Notes: generated by a model from the sequence alone, not told the origin. DNA of 64,000 bases from Streptococcus sp. (GCA_030528055.1 JAUMZQ010000005.1:1-64000); one strand, 5' to 3'. Shown: positions 27,382-36,966, counted from the first letter of the stretch. Made by a program: numbers and translations.

Positions 27382-27444
27382 AGTATATCACATTTTTTTC
27401 CTAATTGTAAACGATTTACAATTAGATAGAGAAAATGATAAAAT
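27382..27444. promoter_or_regulatory. Divergent coaA / nucleoside-operon promoters
   Basis: Leftward: TTTACA (27406-27411), 18 bases, then TATACT with TGA before it (27382-27390). Rightward: TTTACA (27415-27420), 18 bases, then TAAAAT with TGA before it (27436-27444). The two promoters are arranged symmetrically back to back. Confidence 0.65.
27401..27425. promoter_or_regulatory. 25-bp perfect palindrome, probable operator
   Basis: CTAATTGTAAA, a three-base centre CGA, and the exact reverse complement TTTACAATTAG. It contains both -35 boxes of the divergent promoters, so a bound regulator could block both. The regulator is unknown. Confidence 0.65.
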
Positions 27445-27450
27445 AGTTTT

Positions 27451-28038
27451 ATGAGTAAAATGTATTTCGCAGAAAATCCTGATGCTAAGCACGATATCCA
27501 TTTATTAAACGTGGAGTTATTGGGAGAAAAAATGAGTTTTTTAACAGATTCAGGCGTCTTTAGCAAAAAGATGGTTGATTACGGTAGTCAAGTTCTTCTG
27601 AACACTCTTCATTTTCAACCTCAGGAAACTTTGCTAGATATTGGCTGTGGTTATGGTGCTTTGGGTCTGACTTTAATCAAAGTACAAGGCTTATTGGGAA
27701 CTTTAGTAGATATCAATCAGCGTGCACTTGATTTAGCAAGGAAGAACGCTGAAAAAAATCAAATTTCAGCAACAATTTTTCAGTCAAATATCTACGAAAA
27801 TGTGAAGGGAACTTTTCAACACATTATCAGCAATCCACCAATAAGAGCTGGAAAAAAAGTTGTTCATGAAATCATTTCCGGCAGTTTAGCGTATTTAGTG
27901 GATGGAGGAGATTTAACAATCGTCATTCAAAAAAAACAAGGTGCACCAAGTGCTAAAGCGAAGATGGAAGAAGTTTTTGGAAATTGTGAAATCATAAAAA
28001 AAGATAAAGGATACTACATTCTTAGGAGCGAGAAATAA
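27451..28038 (+). CDS. Class I SAM-dependent methyltransferase (RsmC-like)
   Basis: A 195-residue methyltransferase with a small-domain RsmC/YbxB-like architecture. The SAM site is [13 protein letters not shown] (near residue 62), and the NPPIRAG motif fits an N-methyltransferase acting on a guanine in RNA. Its presence at the head of the nucleoside catabolism operon, two bases before pdp, is a conserved streptococcal arrangement. rRNA m2G1207-type activity is inferred from the family, not shown. Confidence 0.85.
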   Translation: MSKMYFAENPDAKHDIHLLNVELLGEKMSFLTDSGVFSKKMVDYGSQVLLNTLHFQPQETLLDIGCGYGALGLTLIKVQGLLGTLVDINQRALDLARKNAEKNQISATIFQSNIYENVKGTFQHIISNPPIRAGKKVVHEIISGSLAYLVDGGDLTIVIQKKQGAPSAKAKMEEVFGNCEIIKKDKGYYILRSEK

Positions 28039-28040
28039 CA

Positions 28041-29318
28041 ATGCGTGCAGTAGATATTATTCAAAAAAAACGAGATGGTTTAGAGCTAAGCAGTAATGAA
28101 ATCAAGTGGCTCATCGACGGTTATGTAGCTGAAAAAGTGCCAGACTATCAAATGTCAGCCTTTGCGATGGCCGTTTATTTTAAAGGGATGACAACCAGAG
28201 AGATTTCGGATTTAACGATGTCTATGGTTCAAACTGGGCAACAAATAGATTTATCAGAGATTGCAGGTATTAAAGTAGATAAACACTCTACAGGTGGTGT
28301 CGGAGACAAAGTTACTCTCGTATTAGTTCCTCTAGTTGCTAGTTTTGGTGTTCCTGTTGCTAAAATGAGTGGACGTGGTCTTGGTCATACGGGAGGTACG
28401 ATTGATAAACTAGAATCCATCAAAGATTTTCAGACCGAATGTAGTCAAGAACAATTCATCAAACAAGTACAAGAAATTGGACTATCCGTTATTGGACAAT
28501 CCAATCAATTGGTCAAAGCTGATAAGCTACTCTATGCACTTCGTGATGTGACTGCTACGGTGGACACTATTCCTTTGATTGCTAGTTCTATCATGAGTAA
28601 AAAAATAGCAGCAGGAGCAGATAGTATTCTACTTGATGTTACCGTTGGTGAGGGTGCTTTTATGAAGAATTTAACAGATGCACGAATTCTTGCACACACT
28701 ATGGTGGAACTTGGAAAAGCAGTAGGAAGAAAGACTGTTGCAGTTTTAACTGATATGAGCCAGCCATTAGGAACAAGCATTGGTAATCGACTGGAAATAT
28801 TGGAATCTCTATCTATTCTTCAAGGAAAAGGCAGAGAAGATGTAACGACTTTTATTTGTGAGTTGGCGCAAATCATGCTTGGTTTAGCAAATATCCATAA
28901 AGATGTCAAAGAAATAAAAGAACAGTTGACCAACGGCAAAGCGCTTGAAAAATTTGAACAAATAGTTGCAGCACAGGGTGGAGATTTGGAAGATCTCTAT
29001 CGTTCTTCTTCAGCGCGTTATCAAACCGAAGTGGTTATGGATGAAGAAGGTTATATTTCAGAATTACCAGCTATGGAATTTGGTCTTTTTGCAATGCGTC
29101 TAGGAGCAGGGCGGTCTGTAAAAACGGATGATTTGGATTTTGAAACAGGTATTGTTTTTGAGAAAAAAATTGGTGATAAAGTCCGTTCTGGTGAGATTAT
29201 AGCAAGAATCTATTCAAATCAAAAAATTTCACAAGAACTAGTTACAGAATTCAAAAAAAATGTTAAAATAGGTAACGAGCGAATAAAGATAAACGAAATT
29301 ATTGAAGTAATCGCTTAA
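28041..29318 (+). CDS. pdp: Pyrimidine-nucleoside phosphorylase
   Basis: A 425-residue phosphorylase that splits uridine, deoxyuridine or thymidine with phosphate. The thymidine/pyrimidine phosphorylase signature is present (SGRGLGHTGGTIDKLESI), along with KHSTGGVGDKVTL for phosphate binding. It belongs to the class II dimeric family and sits two bases after the methyltransferase gene and 18 before deoC, so the deoxyribose-phosphate released can be channelled to aldolase. Start is the ATG at 28041; an AGGAGC ribosome-binding site lies within the end of the previous gene. Confidence 0.94.
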   Translation: MRAVDIIQKKRDGLELSSNEIKWLIDGYVAEKVPDYQMSAFAMAVYFKGMTTREISDLTMSMVQTGQQIDLSEIAGIKVDKHSTGGVGDKVTLVLVPLVASFGVPVAKMSGRGLGHTGGTIDKLESIKDFQTECSQEQFIKQVQEIGLSVIGQSNQLVKADKLLYALRDVTATVDTIPLIASSIMSKKIAAGADSILLDVTVGEGAFMKNLTDARILAHTMVELGKAVGRKTVAVLTDMSQPLGTSIGNRLEILESLSILQGKGREDVTTFICELAQIMLGLANIHKDVKEIKEQLTNGKALEKFEQIVAAQGGDLEDLYRSSSARYQTEVVMDEEGYISELPAMEFGLFAMRLGAGRSVKTDDLDFETGIVFEKKIGDKVRSGEIIARIYSNQKISQELVTEFKKNVKIGNERIKINEIIEVIA

Positions 29319-29336
29319 TTTCTAGGAGAACCGAAA

Positions 29337-29999
29337 ATGAAATTAAATAAATACATTGATCATACGCTTTTAAAACCAGATGCTAGTCAAGAGCAAATTG
29401 TGAAATTGATAGAAGAAGCTAAAGAATTTGACTTTGCTAGTGTTTGTATCAATCCAACTTGGGTGGCGTTTGCAGCAAGTGAGTTAAAAGACTCAGATGT
29501 TAAAGTTTGCACGGTTATTGGTTTTCCTTTGGGAGCAAATACTACTGAGGTGAAAGTTTTTGAAGCAAAAAATGCTATTGAAAATGGAGCTGATGAAATT
29601 GATATGGTAATCAATGTCGGGGCTTTGAAATCTCAAGACTTTGTTTTAGTTGAAAAAGATATCCGTGAAGTTGTCCGAGTAAGTGGAGACAAAGTGGTTA
29701 AAGTTATCATTGAAACTTGTTTGTTAACAGAAGATGAAAAAATACAAGCTTGTGAAATAGCCAAGAAAGCTGGAGCTGATTTTGTTAAAACTTCAACAGG
29801 TTTCTCTACAGGTGGAGCAACGATTGCCGATGTCGAATTGATGAAGAGAACAGTTGGTTCAGAGCTGCTTGTTAAAGCTTCTGGTGGTGTTCGATCTTAC
29901 GAGGATGTTGTAGCATTTGTTAATGCAGGCGCAGATAGAATTGGTGCTTCTTCGGGCGTGGAAATCATGAGAGGAGAAGTAGCTAGTGGAGACTACTGA
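29337..29999 (+). CDS. deoC: Deoxyribose-phosphate aldolase
   Basis: A 220-residue class I aldolase cleaving 2-deoxyribose 5-phosphate to glyceraldehyde 3-phosphate and acetaldehyde. HTLLKPDA at the N-terminus, [10 protein letters not shown] and FVKTSTGF (Schiff-base Lys) are intact, and the length is typical. Its end overlaps the cdd start by 14 bases, which suggests translational coupling in the salvage operon. Confidence 0.95.
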   Translation: MKLNKYIDHTLLKPDASQEQIVKLIEEAKEFDFASVCINPTWVAFAASELKDSDVKVCTVIGFPLGANTTEVKVFEAKNAIENGADEIDMVINVGALKSQDFVLVEKDIREVVRVSGDKVVKVIIETCLLTEDEKIQACEIAKKAGADFVKTSTGFSTGGATIADVELMKRTVGSELLVKASGGVRSYEDVVAFVNAGADRIGASSGVEIMRGEVASGDY

Positions 30000-30375
30000 T
30001 TTAATTGAATTGGCAATTAAAACTAGCAAAAACGCTTATGTCCCTTATTCCCATTTTCCGATTGGTGCTGTCTTAGTAACGAGAGACAATCAATTATTCA
30101 CTGGGGTGAATATTGAAAATGCTAGTTTTGGGTTAACTAATTGTGCCGAACGCACAGCAATCTTTAAAGCTGTTTCTGAAGGGCATCTGAATTTTAAAGA
30201 GTTAATCGTTTATGGAGAAACTGAAAAACCAATTTCTCCATGTGGAGCTTGTCGTCAAGTGATGGCAGAATTTTTTCCAAATGATTTAAAGGTAACACTT
30301 GTTGCCAAAGATAAATCGACGGTCGTGATGACGGTCGGGGAGTTACTTCCATATTCATTTACCGACTTGAAATAA
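29986..30375 (+). CDS. cdd: Cytidine deaminase
   Basis: A 129-residue tetrameric-type cytidine deaminase converting cytidine and deoxycytidine to uridine forms. Zinc and catalytic motifs are present: CAERTAI (Cys and Glu) and PCGACRQVM (two Cys). HFPIGAVL at the N-terminus is also typical. It supplies substrate to the pyrimidine phosphorylase encoded two genes upstream. GAGGAGA-type ribosome-binding sequence lies within deoC. Confidence 0.95.
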   Translation: METTDLIELAIKTSKNAYVPYSHFPIGAVLVTRDNQLFTGVNIENASFGLTNCAERTAIFKAVSEGHLNFKELIVYGETEKPISPCGACRQVMAEFFPNDLKVTLVAKDKSTVVMTVGELLPYSFTDLK

Positions 30376-30445
30376 GTCGAGAACAGGTCACTAGACCACA
30401 TTTAAACTTGCAACAAAGTTGCACATTTTATTTAGGAGGTTCGTA

Positions 30446-31501
30446 ATGAACAAGAAACAATGGTTAGGCCTTGGTCTATTAGCTATCGCAACAATTGGAT
30501 TGGTTGCATGTGGAAATCGTGCTTCAAAGTCTGATTCGTCAGATAAAAAAACAGATTTGAAAGCTGCGATTGTTACAGATACAGGTGGTGTTGATGATAG
30601 ATCTTTCAACCAATCAGCTTGGGAAGGTCTTCAAAAATGGGGTAAAGACAACGGTCTTAAGAAAGACAACGGCTTTACTTACTTCCAATCTACTAGCGAA
30701 GCAGACTTTGCTAACAACTTCAACCAAGCTTCTACTAGCGGATACAATCTAGTTTTTGGTATCGGTTATAAATTATCAAAAGCTGTTGAAACTGCTGCCA
30801 AAGAAAATGAAGATATCAATTATGTTATCATCGACTCAGTAGTTAGTGATTTAAAAAATGTAAGTTCTGCTACATTTGCGGACCATGAAGCAGCTTATCT
30901 TGCAGGTGTTGCGGCCGCTAAATCTACTAAAACAAAATCTGTTGGTTTCATTGGTGGAGCACGTGGAGAAGTTATCACACGTTTTGAAAAAGGTTTTGAA
31001 GCTGGAGTAAAATCAGTTGACCCTTCTATAAAGATTGATATTCAATATGCAGAAGACTTCAATAATCCTGAAAAAGGTAGAACAATTGCTGCAACTCAAT
31101 ACGCTTCAGGTGCAGATATTATTTATCAAGCAGCTGGTGGTACTGGTGCAGGAGTCTTCAAAGAAGCTAAAGATTTGAATGAAAAGAAAAATGAAGATGA
31201 AAAAGTTTGGGTAATCGGAGTAGACCGTGACCAAAAAGATGAAGGTAATTATACATCTAAAGATGGTAAAAAATCTAACTTTGTTCTTGCATCAAGTTTG
31301 AAAAAAGTTGGTGAAGCCGTTCAAGACTTGGCTGATAAAGCTAAGAAAAATGAATTCCCTGGTGGAGAAGTCAAAACATACGGTCTTAAAGATGGCGGCG
31401 TAGACTTAACAACAGGTTCTTTGACAGAAGATGCTAAAAAAGCTGTTGAAGAAGCTAAAGCTAAAATTCTTGACGGAAGCGTCAAAGTTCCAGAAAAATA
31501 A
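30446..31501 (+). CDS. Nucleoside-binding lipoprotein (BmpA/PnrA family)
   Basis: A 351-residue substrate-binding lipoprotein. The lipobox LVAC (residues 19-22) follows a short basic and hydrophobic signal. The mature part starts CGNRASKSD and contains TDTGGVDDRSFNQSAWEGL, the PnrA/BmpA nucleoside-binding signature. It captures nucleosides for the ABC transporter encoded just downstream. The ATG at 30446 follows AGGAGG. A hairpin after the gene may reduce readthrough into the transporter genes, so the binding protein would be made in excess. Confidence 0.93.
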   Translation: MNKKQWLGLGLLAIATIGLVACGNRASKSDSSDKKTDLKAAIVTDTGGVDDRSFNQSAWEGLQKWGKDNGLKKDNGFTYFQSTSEADFANNFNQASTSGYNLVFGIGYKLSKAVETAAKENEDINYVIIDSVVSDLKNVSSATFADHEAAYLAGVAAAKSTKTKSVGFIGGARGEVITRFEKGFEAGVKSVDPSIKIDIQYAEDFNNPEKGRTIAATQYASGADIIYQAAGGTGAGVFKEAKDLNEKKNEDEKVWVIGVDRDQKDEGNYTSKDGKKSNFVLASSLKKVGEAVQDLADKAKKNEFPGGEVKTYGLKDGGVDLTTGSLTEDAKKAVEEAKAKILDGSVKVPEK

Positions 31502-31517
31502 AATGAAACACACTCAA

Positions 31518-31545
31518 GAAGCGACCTTTGAGGGTCGTTTCTTTT
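31518..31545 (+). terminator. Hairpin between bmpA-like gene and transporter genes
   Basis: GAAGCGACC pairs with GGGTCGTTTC (one wobble) and is followed by TTTCTTTT. It may be a partial terminator inside the operon, since no strong promoter is clear before the ATPase gene. Confidence 0.6.
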
Positions 31546-31678
31546 GGGTTGTGCGAGACAATATTTTGTCTCAATAAAGTTTGCTACCTGTTCATTTTAA
31601 GAGCTGACTAACTTATTCTTACGATAAAAGTAGCAAATTGTATTGAAATAAAATAAAACTCTGAAAGGAAATCATTAC

Positions 31679-33214
31679 ATGACACACGAAAATGTCATTG
31701 AAATGCGTGAAATAACAAAAATCTTTGGTGAATTTGTTGCAAACGACCATATAAATTTGTCTCTTCGCCGTGGTGAAATTCATGCACTTTTAGGAGAAAA
31801 TGGGGCTGGGAAATCAACCCTGATGAATATGTTAGCTGGTTTATTGGAACCGACTAGTGGAGAAATCCTTGTTAATGGTAAAGCTGTTAAATTGGATTCA
31901 CCATCTAAAGCATCGTCATTAGGAATCGGAATGGTTCACCAGCATTTTATGTTGGTAGAAGCTTTTACAGTTGCTGAAAATATCATTCTAGGCAGTGAAA
32001 TTACCAACAAAGGGATTTTGGATATCAAGAAAGCCAACAAGGAAATAAAAGAACTATCTGAAAAATACGGCTTATTGGTAGACCCAACAGCAAAAATAGA
32101 GGATATTTCAGTAGGGGCACAACAACGTGTAGAAATCCTTAAGACCCTTTATCGCGGAGCAGATATTCTTATTTTTGACGAACCAACAGCAGTACTCACT
32201 CCAGCAGAGATTGATGAATTAATGGTTATCATGAAAAATCTTGTCAAAGAAGGAAAATCCATCATTCTTATTACACATAAATTGGACGAAATCCGTGCTG
32301 TTTCAGATCGTGTAACGGTTATTCGTCGTGGTAAGAGTATTGAGACAGTGGATACTAAAGGGAGTACGAACCAAGATTTAGCCGAAATGATGGTTGGACG
32401 TTCAGTATCCTTCACAACAGATAAAATACCATCTAATCCTAAAGATGTGGTACTTTCTATAAAAAATTTGGTTGTAAATGAAAATCGTGGAATCCCAGCT
32501 GTTAAGAATCTCTCTCTTGATATTCGTGCGGGAGAAATAGTCGGAATTGCTGGTATTGATGGTAATGGTCAAAGTGAGTTGATTCAAGCAATTACAGGAC
32601 TTCGTAAAATAAAAGAAGGAACGGTCACAATTAAAGGAAAAGAAGTGGTCGGTCTATCTCCTCGAAAAATTACTGAAATGAAAGTTAGTCATGTTCCAGA
32701 AGATCGTCATCGTGATGGTTTGGTATTGAATATGAGTATTTCAGAAAATATTGCTTTACAAACATATTATAAGGAACCTCTTAGTAAAAATGGAATTTTA
32801 AATTATGCTAATATCCATTCTTATGCACGTAAGTTGATGGAAGAATTTGATGTCCGTGCAGCTAGCGAGTATGTTCCAGCCTCTGCTTTATCGGGAGGAA
32901 ACCAACAAAAAGCCATTATTGCACGTGAAATAGATCGTGATCCAGACTTATTGATTGTTAGTCAACCAACTCGTGGTTTAGATGTCGGAGCTATTGAATA
33001 TATCCATAAACGCCTCATTGAAGAACGTGATAAAGGGAAAGCTGTTTTGGTTGTTAGTTTTGAATTAGATGAAATTTTAAATGTATCAGATAGAATAGCT
33101 GTTATTCATGATGGGAAAATTCAAGGTATTGTAACCCCTGAACAGACCAATAAACAAGAATTAGGTATTTTAATGGCTGGTGGCGAGATTAAGAAAGGAG
33201 AAGCAAATGTCTAA
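31679..33214 (+). CDS. Nucleoside ABC transporter, double ATPase subunit
   Basis: A 511-residue protein with two ABC domains, as in sugar and nucleoside uptake systems of the RbsA/NupA type. First domain: GENGAGKST, ISVGAQQRVEIL and IFDEPTAVLT. The second has a degenerate Walker A (GIDGNGQSE) and SGGNQQKAI, usual for the class. It energises uptake through the two permeases encoded directly downstream and works with the lipoprotein upstream. Confidence 0.93.
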   Translation: MTHENVIEMREITKIFGEFVANDHINLSLRRGEIHALLGENGAGKSTLMNMLAGLLEPTSGEILVNGKAVKLDSPSKASSLGIGMVHQHFMLVEAFTVAENIILGSEITNKGILDIKKANKEIKELSEKYGLLVDPTAKIEDISVGAQQRVEILKTLYRGADILIFDEPTAVLTPAEIDELMVIMKNLVKEGKSIILITHKLDEIRAVSDRVTVIRRGKSIETVDTKGSTNQDLAEMMVGRSVSFTTDKIPSNPKDVVLSIKNLVVNENRGIPAVKNLSLDIRAGEIVGIAGIDGNGQSELIQAITGLRKIKEGTVTIKGKEVVGLSPRKITEMKVSHVPEDRHRDGLVLNMSISENIALQTYYKEPLSKNGILNYANIHSYARKLMEEFDVRAASEYVPASALSGGNQQKAIIAREIDRDPDLLIVSQPTRGLDVGAIEYIHKRLIEERDKGKAVLVVSFELDEILNVSDRIAVIHDGKIQGIVTPEQTNKQELGILMAGGEIKKGEANV

Positions 33215-34265
33215 AAAAATGCAAAAAATTGCTGTTCCTTTAATATCGGTAGTACTCGGAATTATACTTGGTGCCATTGTCATGTGGATTTTTGGTTACG
33301 ATGCAATTTGGGGATATGAAGAACTGTTTAAGACAGCTTTTGGATCATTGAAAAACGTTGGTGAAATTTTCCGTGCAATGGGGCCACTTATTCTGATTGC
33401 ACTAGGATTTGCGGTGGCTAGTCGTGCTGGCTTCTTCAATGTCGGCTTATCTGGTCAAGCCTTAGCAGGTTGGATTGCTGGAGTATGGTTTGCTCTATCT
33501 TTCCCTGATTTACCATCTTTCATTATGATCCCGTCCACTGTGATTGTAGCAGCTATTGTAGGTGGAATTGCTGGTGCCATTCCAGGTATACTACGTGCTT
33601 ATCTTGGAGCCAGTGAAGTTATTGTAACGATTATGATGAACTATATTATCCTTTTTGCAGGAAATGCTATCGTTCGAAATTTTCCAAAAAATATCATGTC
33701 TGATTCAGAATCTAGTATCCAAGTTAGTAGCAATGCTAGTTATCGATTGGACTTTTTGACAGAGTTAACGCATCATTCTCGTATGAATATTGGTATTTTC
33801 TTTGCTTTATTGGCAGTTGTTCTTATTTGGTTTATGCTCAAAAAGACAACTCTTGGTTTTGAAATCCGTTCTGTCGGTTTAAATCCAAATGCGAGCGAAT
33901 ATGCAGGAATGTCTGCAAAAAGAACCATTATTCTCTCTATGATTATTTCAGGTGCATTAGCTGGTATTGGTGGTGTCGTAGAAGGATTGGGAACTTTCCA
34001 AAACATCTATGTACAATCTAGTTCTTTGAGCATTGGATTCAATGGTATGGCTGTTAGTCTGTTGGCTGGAAATTCTCCAGGTGGAATTATCTTCGCTGCA
34101 TTCCTCTTTGGTGTGTTGCAAATCGGTGCACCGGGAATGAATGTTGCAACAATCCCAACGGAATTAGTTAGCATTGTGACGGCATCCATTATCTTCTTTG
34201 TAAGTGTTCATTATATTATTGAAAATGTTATTAAACCAAGAAAACAAAAAAAGGAGGTAAAGTAA
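33207..34265 (+). CDS. Nucleoside ABC transporter permease 1
   Basis: A 352-residue membrane protein of the BPD_transp_2 (RbsC/NupB) type with about nine hydrophobic helices. The ATG at 33207 lies eight bases inside the end of the ATPase gene and follows AAAGGAG; an earlier in-frame codon within the ATPase gene is ignored. GFNVGLSGQALAG-like and GGIGGVVEGLG segments fit nucleoside permeases. Partner of the permease that follows. Confidence 0.92.
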   Translation: MSKKMQKIAVPLISVVLGIILGAIVMWIFGYDAIWGYEELFKTAFGSLKNVGEIFRAMGPLILIALGFAVASRAGFFNVGLSGQALAGWIAGVWFALSFPDLPSFIMIPSTVIVAAIVGGIAGAIPGILRAYLGASEVIVTIMMNYIILFAGNAIVRNFPKNIMSDSESSIQVSSNASYRLDFLTELTHHSRMNIGIFFALLAVVLIWFMLKKTTLGFEIRSVGLNPNASEYAGMSAKRTIILSMIISGALAGIGGVVEGLGTFQNIYVQSSSLSIGFNGMAVSLLAGNSPGGIIFAAFLFGVLQIGAPGMNVATIPTELVSIVTASIIFFVSVHYIIENVIKPRKQKKEVK

Positions 34266-34266
34266 A

Positions 34267-35223
34267 ATGAGTATGACGACAGTTTTAAGTATTTTAGTTT
34301 CTTCAATGCTTATTTATGCAGCTCCTTTGATTTTCACTAGTATTGGTGGTGCCTATTCTGAACACGCGGGTGTTGTCAATGTCGGTCTTGAAGGCATTAT
34401 GGTCATGGGGGCTTTTGCTGGAATTGTTTTCAATTTAACTTTTGCAGATACTTTAGGTAATTTAACGATTTGGCTATCGTTACTTGCTGGAGGACTTGTA
34501 GGACTTGTTTTTTCATTGATTCATGCTGTGGCAACTATTACTTTTCGGGCAGATCATGTCGTCAGTGGAACAGTATTAAACCTTTTAGCACCTTCGCTAG
34601 CGATATTCCTTGTTAAAGCAATCTATGGAAAAGGGCAAACCGACAATATTGACTTATCTTTTGGTAAATTTGATTTTCCAATCTTATCAAAGATTCCTGT
34701 TTTAGGAGATATATTCTTCAAAAATACAAGTATCATGGGTTATATTGCTATTCTCTTTTCTTTCCTTGCTTGGTTTATTATGTTTAAAACCAAATTTGGA
34801 TTACGCCTGCGTTCAGTAGGAGAACATCCTCAAGCAGCAGATACTCTTGGAATCAATGTCTACCTTATGCGTTACTGTGGTGTTATGATTTCAGGATTAC
34901 TTGGTGGAATTGGTGGTGCTTTATATGCACAATCAGTATCAGTAAATTTTGCTGTGACAACAATTGTTGGACCAGGATTTATTGCTCTAGCAGCCATGAT
35001 ATTTGGTAAATGGAATCCTATCGGTGCTATGTTATCTAGTTTATTCTTTGGATTATCACAAAGTTTAGCGGTTATTAGTACACAAATACCTTTCTTATCA
35101 CACATTCCATCTGTTTATTTGCAAATTGCACCATATGTCTTAACAATTATTGTATTTGCAGTATTCTTCGGAAAAACAGTGGCGCCTAAAGCAGATGGTA
35201 TAAACTACATCAAATCAAAATAG
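34267..35223 (+). CDS. Nucleoside ABC transporter permease 2
   Basis: A 318-residue membrane protein of the same permease family, with eight or nine helices. EHAGVVNVGLEGIMVMGAF near the N-terminus and LGGIGGALYAQSVSVNF are characteristic of the NupC/YufQ side of the heterodimer. It starts one base after the previous stop, with AAAGGAGG upstream. It is the last gene of the nucleoside region; transcription beyond it probably stops or restarts at 35256. Confidence 0.92.
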   Translation: MSMTTVLSILVSSMLIYAAPLIFTSIGGAYSEHAGVVNVGLEGIMVMGAFAGIVFNLTFADTLGNLTIWLSLLAGGLVGLVFSLIHAVATITFRADHVVSGTVLNLLAPSLAIFLVKAIYGKGQTDNIDLSFGKFDFPILSKIPVLGDIFFKNTSIMGYIAILFSFLAWFIMFKTKFGLRLRSVGEHPQAADTLGINVYLMRYCGVMISGLLGGIGGALYAQSVSVNFAVTTIVGPGFIALAAMIFGKWNPIGAMLSSLFFGLSQSLAVISTQIPFLSHIPSVYLQIAPYVLTIIVFAVFFGKTVAPKADGINYIKSK

Positions 35224-35255
35224 AATGTCAATGATACAAAACTAACGAAAAAATG

Positions 35256-35264
35256 TGTTAGAAT
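35256..35264 (+). promoter_or_regulatory. Promoter of the NAD(P)-binding protein gene
   Basis: TGTTAGAAT is an extended -10 just 18 bases before the start codon, giving a short leader. No -35 is evident. Confidence 0.45.
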
Positions 35265-35282
35265 ACTACTTGAGGTGATACT

Positions 35283-36143
35283 ATGAGAGTACTAATAGCA
35301 GGTGCTACAGGATATCTGGGAAAATATATTACAGAAGAATTAATATCACAAGGATATGAGACTAAGGCAATCGTTAGAAATAAAAAGAAATTACAGATAG
35401 AATCACCATTACTGGAAATTGTTCACGCAGAAGTAACAAAGCCAGATAGTCTGAATAATATATGTAATGATGTTGATGTTGTTATCAGTTCTATTGGAAT
35501 TACACGGCAAAAAGATGGACTGACCTACATGGATGTAGATTATCAAGCCAATCTCAATTTGCTAAACCAAGCTAAAAAAAGCGGTGTTAAAAAATTTATT
35601 TATGTTTCAGTATTCAATGGCGAAAAAATGAGACATTTAAAAATGTGTGAAGCAAAAGAAAAATTTGTGGATGAGTTAAAAAACTCTGATATAGATTATT
35701 GCGTTGTCAGACCTACTGGATTTTTCTCAGATATGTTGGATCTATTGACAATGGCTAAAAAAGGAAGGATTTATCTTTTTGGTAATGGTGAATTAAAGTT
35801 AAATCCCATTCATGGAAAAGATTTAGCAAAAGAAATTGTTAATCTTATTTTAGAAAGCAAAGTGGAGCTGTCAATAGGAGGACCAGATGTTTTTACTCAA
35901 AGAGAATTGGCAGAATTAGCATTTGATAGTTGTCGAAAATCAGTAAAAATTACTTACATACCAGATTTTATCAGACGATTTTTATCAAAGATACTACGTT
36001 ATCTAACCCCGTTAAGTGTTTATGGGCAAGTAGAATTTTTTCTGAAAGCAATGGGGATGAGTATGGTTGCACCAATCTGTGGTGAACATCATTTAGCACA
36101 ATTTTTTGCCGAAGAAGTAAGAAAAGATAAAGATATTAAATAA
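35283..36143 (+). CDS. Atypical SDR / NmrA-like NAD(P)-binding protein
   Basis: A 286-residue Rossmann-fold protein. GATGYLGKYITEEL at the N-terminus is the TGxxGxxG dinucleotide site. VVISSIGITRQ and the YVSVFNGEKM region follow, but the classical YxxxK catalytic pair of SDR dehydrogenases is not evident. It belongs with the atypical SDRs that bind NADP without a proven reaction. GAGGTGAT serves as ribosome-binding site. Function unknown beyond cofactor binding. Confidence 0.8.
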   Translation: MRVLIAGATGYLGKYITEELISQGYETKAIVRNKKKLQIESPLLEIVHAEVTKPDSLNNICNDVDVVISSIGITRQKDGLTYMDVDYQANLNLLNQAKKSGVKKFIYVSVFNGEKMRHLKMCEAKEKFVDELKNSDIDYCVVRPTGFFSDMLDLLTMAKKGRIYLFGNGELKLNPIHGKDLAKEIVNLILESKVELSIGGPDVFTQRELAELAFDSCRKSVKITYIPDFIRRFLSKILRYLTPLSVYGQVEFFLKAMGMSMVAPICGEHHLAQFFAEEVRKDKDIK

Positions 36144-36209
36144 ACATTTATAGGAAAACATCTTTGGAAATTTTTGATTCTGTCTATAAAAAGAAAAACT
36201 ATAATTTGG

Positions 36210-36236
36210 AGAGGACCGTTAAGGTCTTCTTTTTTT
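36210..36236 (+). terminator. Terminator, copy 1 of a repeated hairpin
   Basis: AGAGGACC, loop GTTAA, GGTCTTCT and a T run. An almost identical hairpin recurs at 36915, on the other side of the next gene. Confidence 0.7.
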
Positions 36237-36379
36237 GTAAATTAAAAGCGATAGGTATCTCATTTTTAAAATGTCTAAGTTGGCTTGATAGTAGTTTCTA
36301 GTTTGTTTAAGTTTGGCTCTTGTAAAACTCTTTATAAAACTATATAGTATATATAAGTCATGAAACAAGGAGGTGGAAA

Positions 36380-36901
36380 ATGAGAATTCCCAATTTTTTA
36401 CACGAAGCTTTTGGTAAGGAACAAAATATAATTCAATTAATCGGGATTTTGTTTTTTGGAATTGCATGTACTTCATTATTATTTATTCATTATCCTAGCG
36501 TTTATAATGGGATCCCACTATGGAGGATTATTTTAGCGTTTGTGCTGGTATTTGATATCTTTTCAGGTTGCATATCTAATTTTACCAAGTCAACAAATAA
36601 CTATTATGCAAATAATAAAAAGAGGCAACTCATATTTATATCTATTCATTTCCATTTACTACTGGTTGCAATTTTACTAAATATCTCTATTAAGAGTGCT
36701 ATTCTCGTTTGGATTTATACGATTATCTGTTCTTTTATGATCATCTTCTTAAAGAAAGAGAACCAAGTTTTTGTAGGAGGATTCTTATTATGTATTGGAA
36801 TTGCCGGTATTCCTATGCTTGAGATGGGAAGTTTTATGACAATAGTTAATACACTTTTTCTAATTAAGGTGCTATATGGATTTAGTGTCAATCATTACTA
36901 A
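36380..36901 (+). CDS. Unknown integral membrane protein
   Basis: A 173-residue protein with about five hydrophobic helices (for example IIQLIGILFFGIACTSLLF, IILAFVLVFDIF, LLLVAILLNI). A short charged loop, STNNYYANNKKRQ, divides the two halves. The family was not recognised. AAGGAGG lies seven bases before the ATG. It stands alone between two near-identical terminator hairpins, upstream of the LanFEG-like transporter, and could have moved as a unit. Confidence 0.7.
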   Translation: MRIPNFLHEAFGKEQNIIQLIGILFFGIACTSLLFIHYPSVYNGIPLWRIILAFVLVFDIFSGCISNFTKSTNNYYANNKKRQLIFISIHFHLLLVAILLNISIKSAILVWIYTIICSFMIIFLKKENQVFVGGFLLCIGIAGIPMLEMGSFMTIVNTLFLIKVLYGFSVNHY

Positions 36902-36914
36902 AATTATAACTTTG

Positions 36915-36939
36915 AGAGGACTGTTAAGGTCTTCTTTTT
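36915..36939 (+). terminator. Terminator, copy 2 of a repeated hairpin
   Basis: AGAGGACT, loop GTTAA, GGTCTTCT and TTTTT. It shares about 30 positions with the hairpin at 36210. Confidence 0.7.
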
Positions 36940-36966
36940 CCACTAAAACAGATAGATATTAATTGG

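Noticed and set aside
27401..27425. CcpA cre site
   Set aside because: The spacing around CG is one base longer than the cre consensus, although the flanks are similar.
27357..27566. 70-codon N-terminal extension of coaA
   Set aside because: It would run through the divergent promoters and palindrome, and a strong AGGAGG site precedes the internal ATG at 27356.
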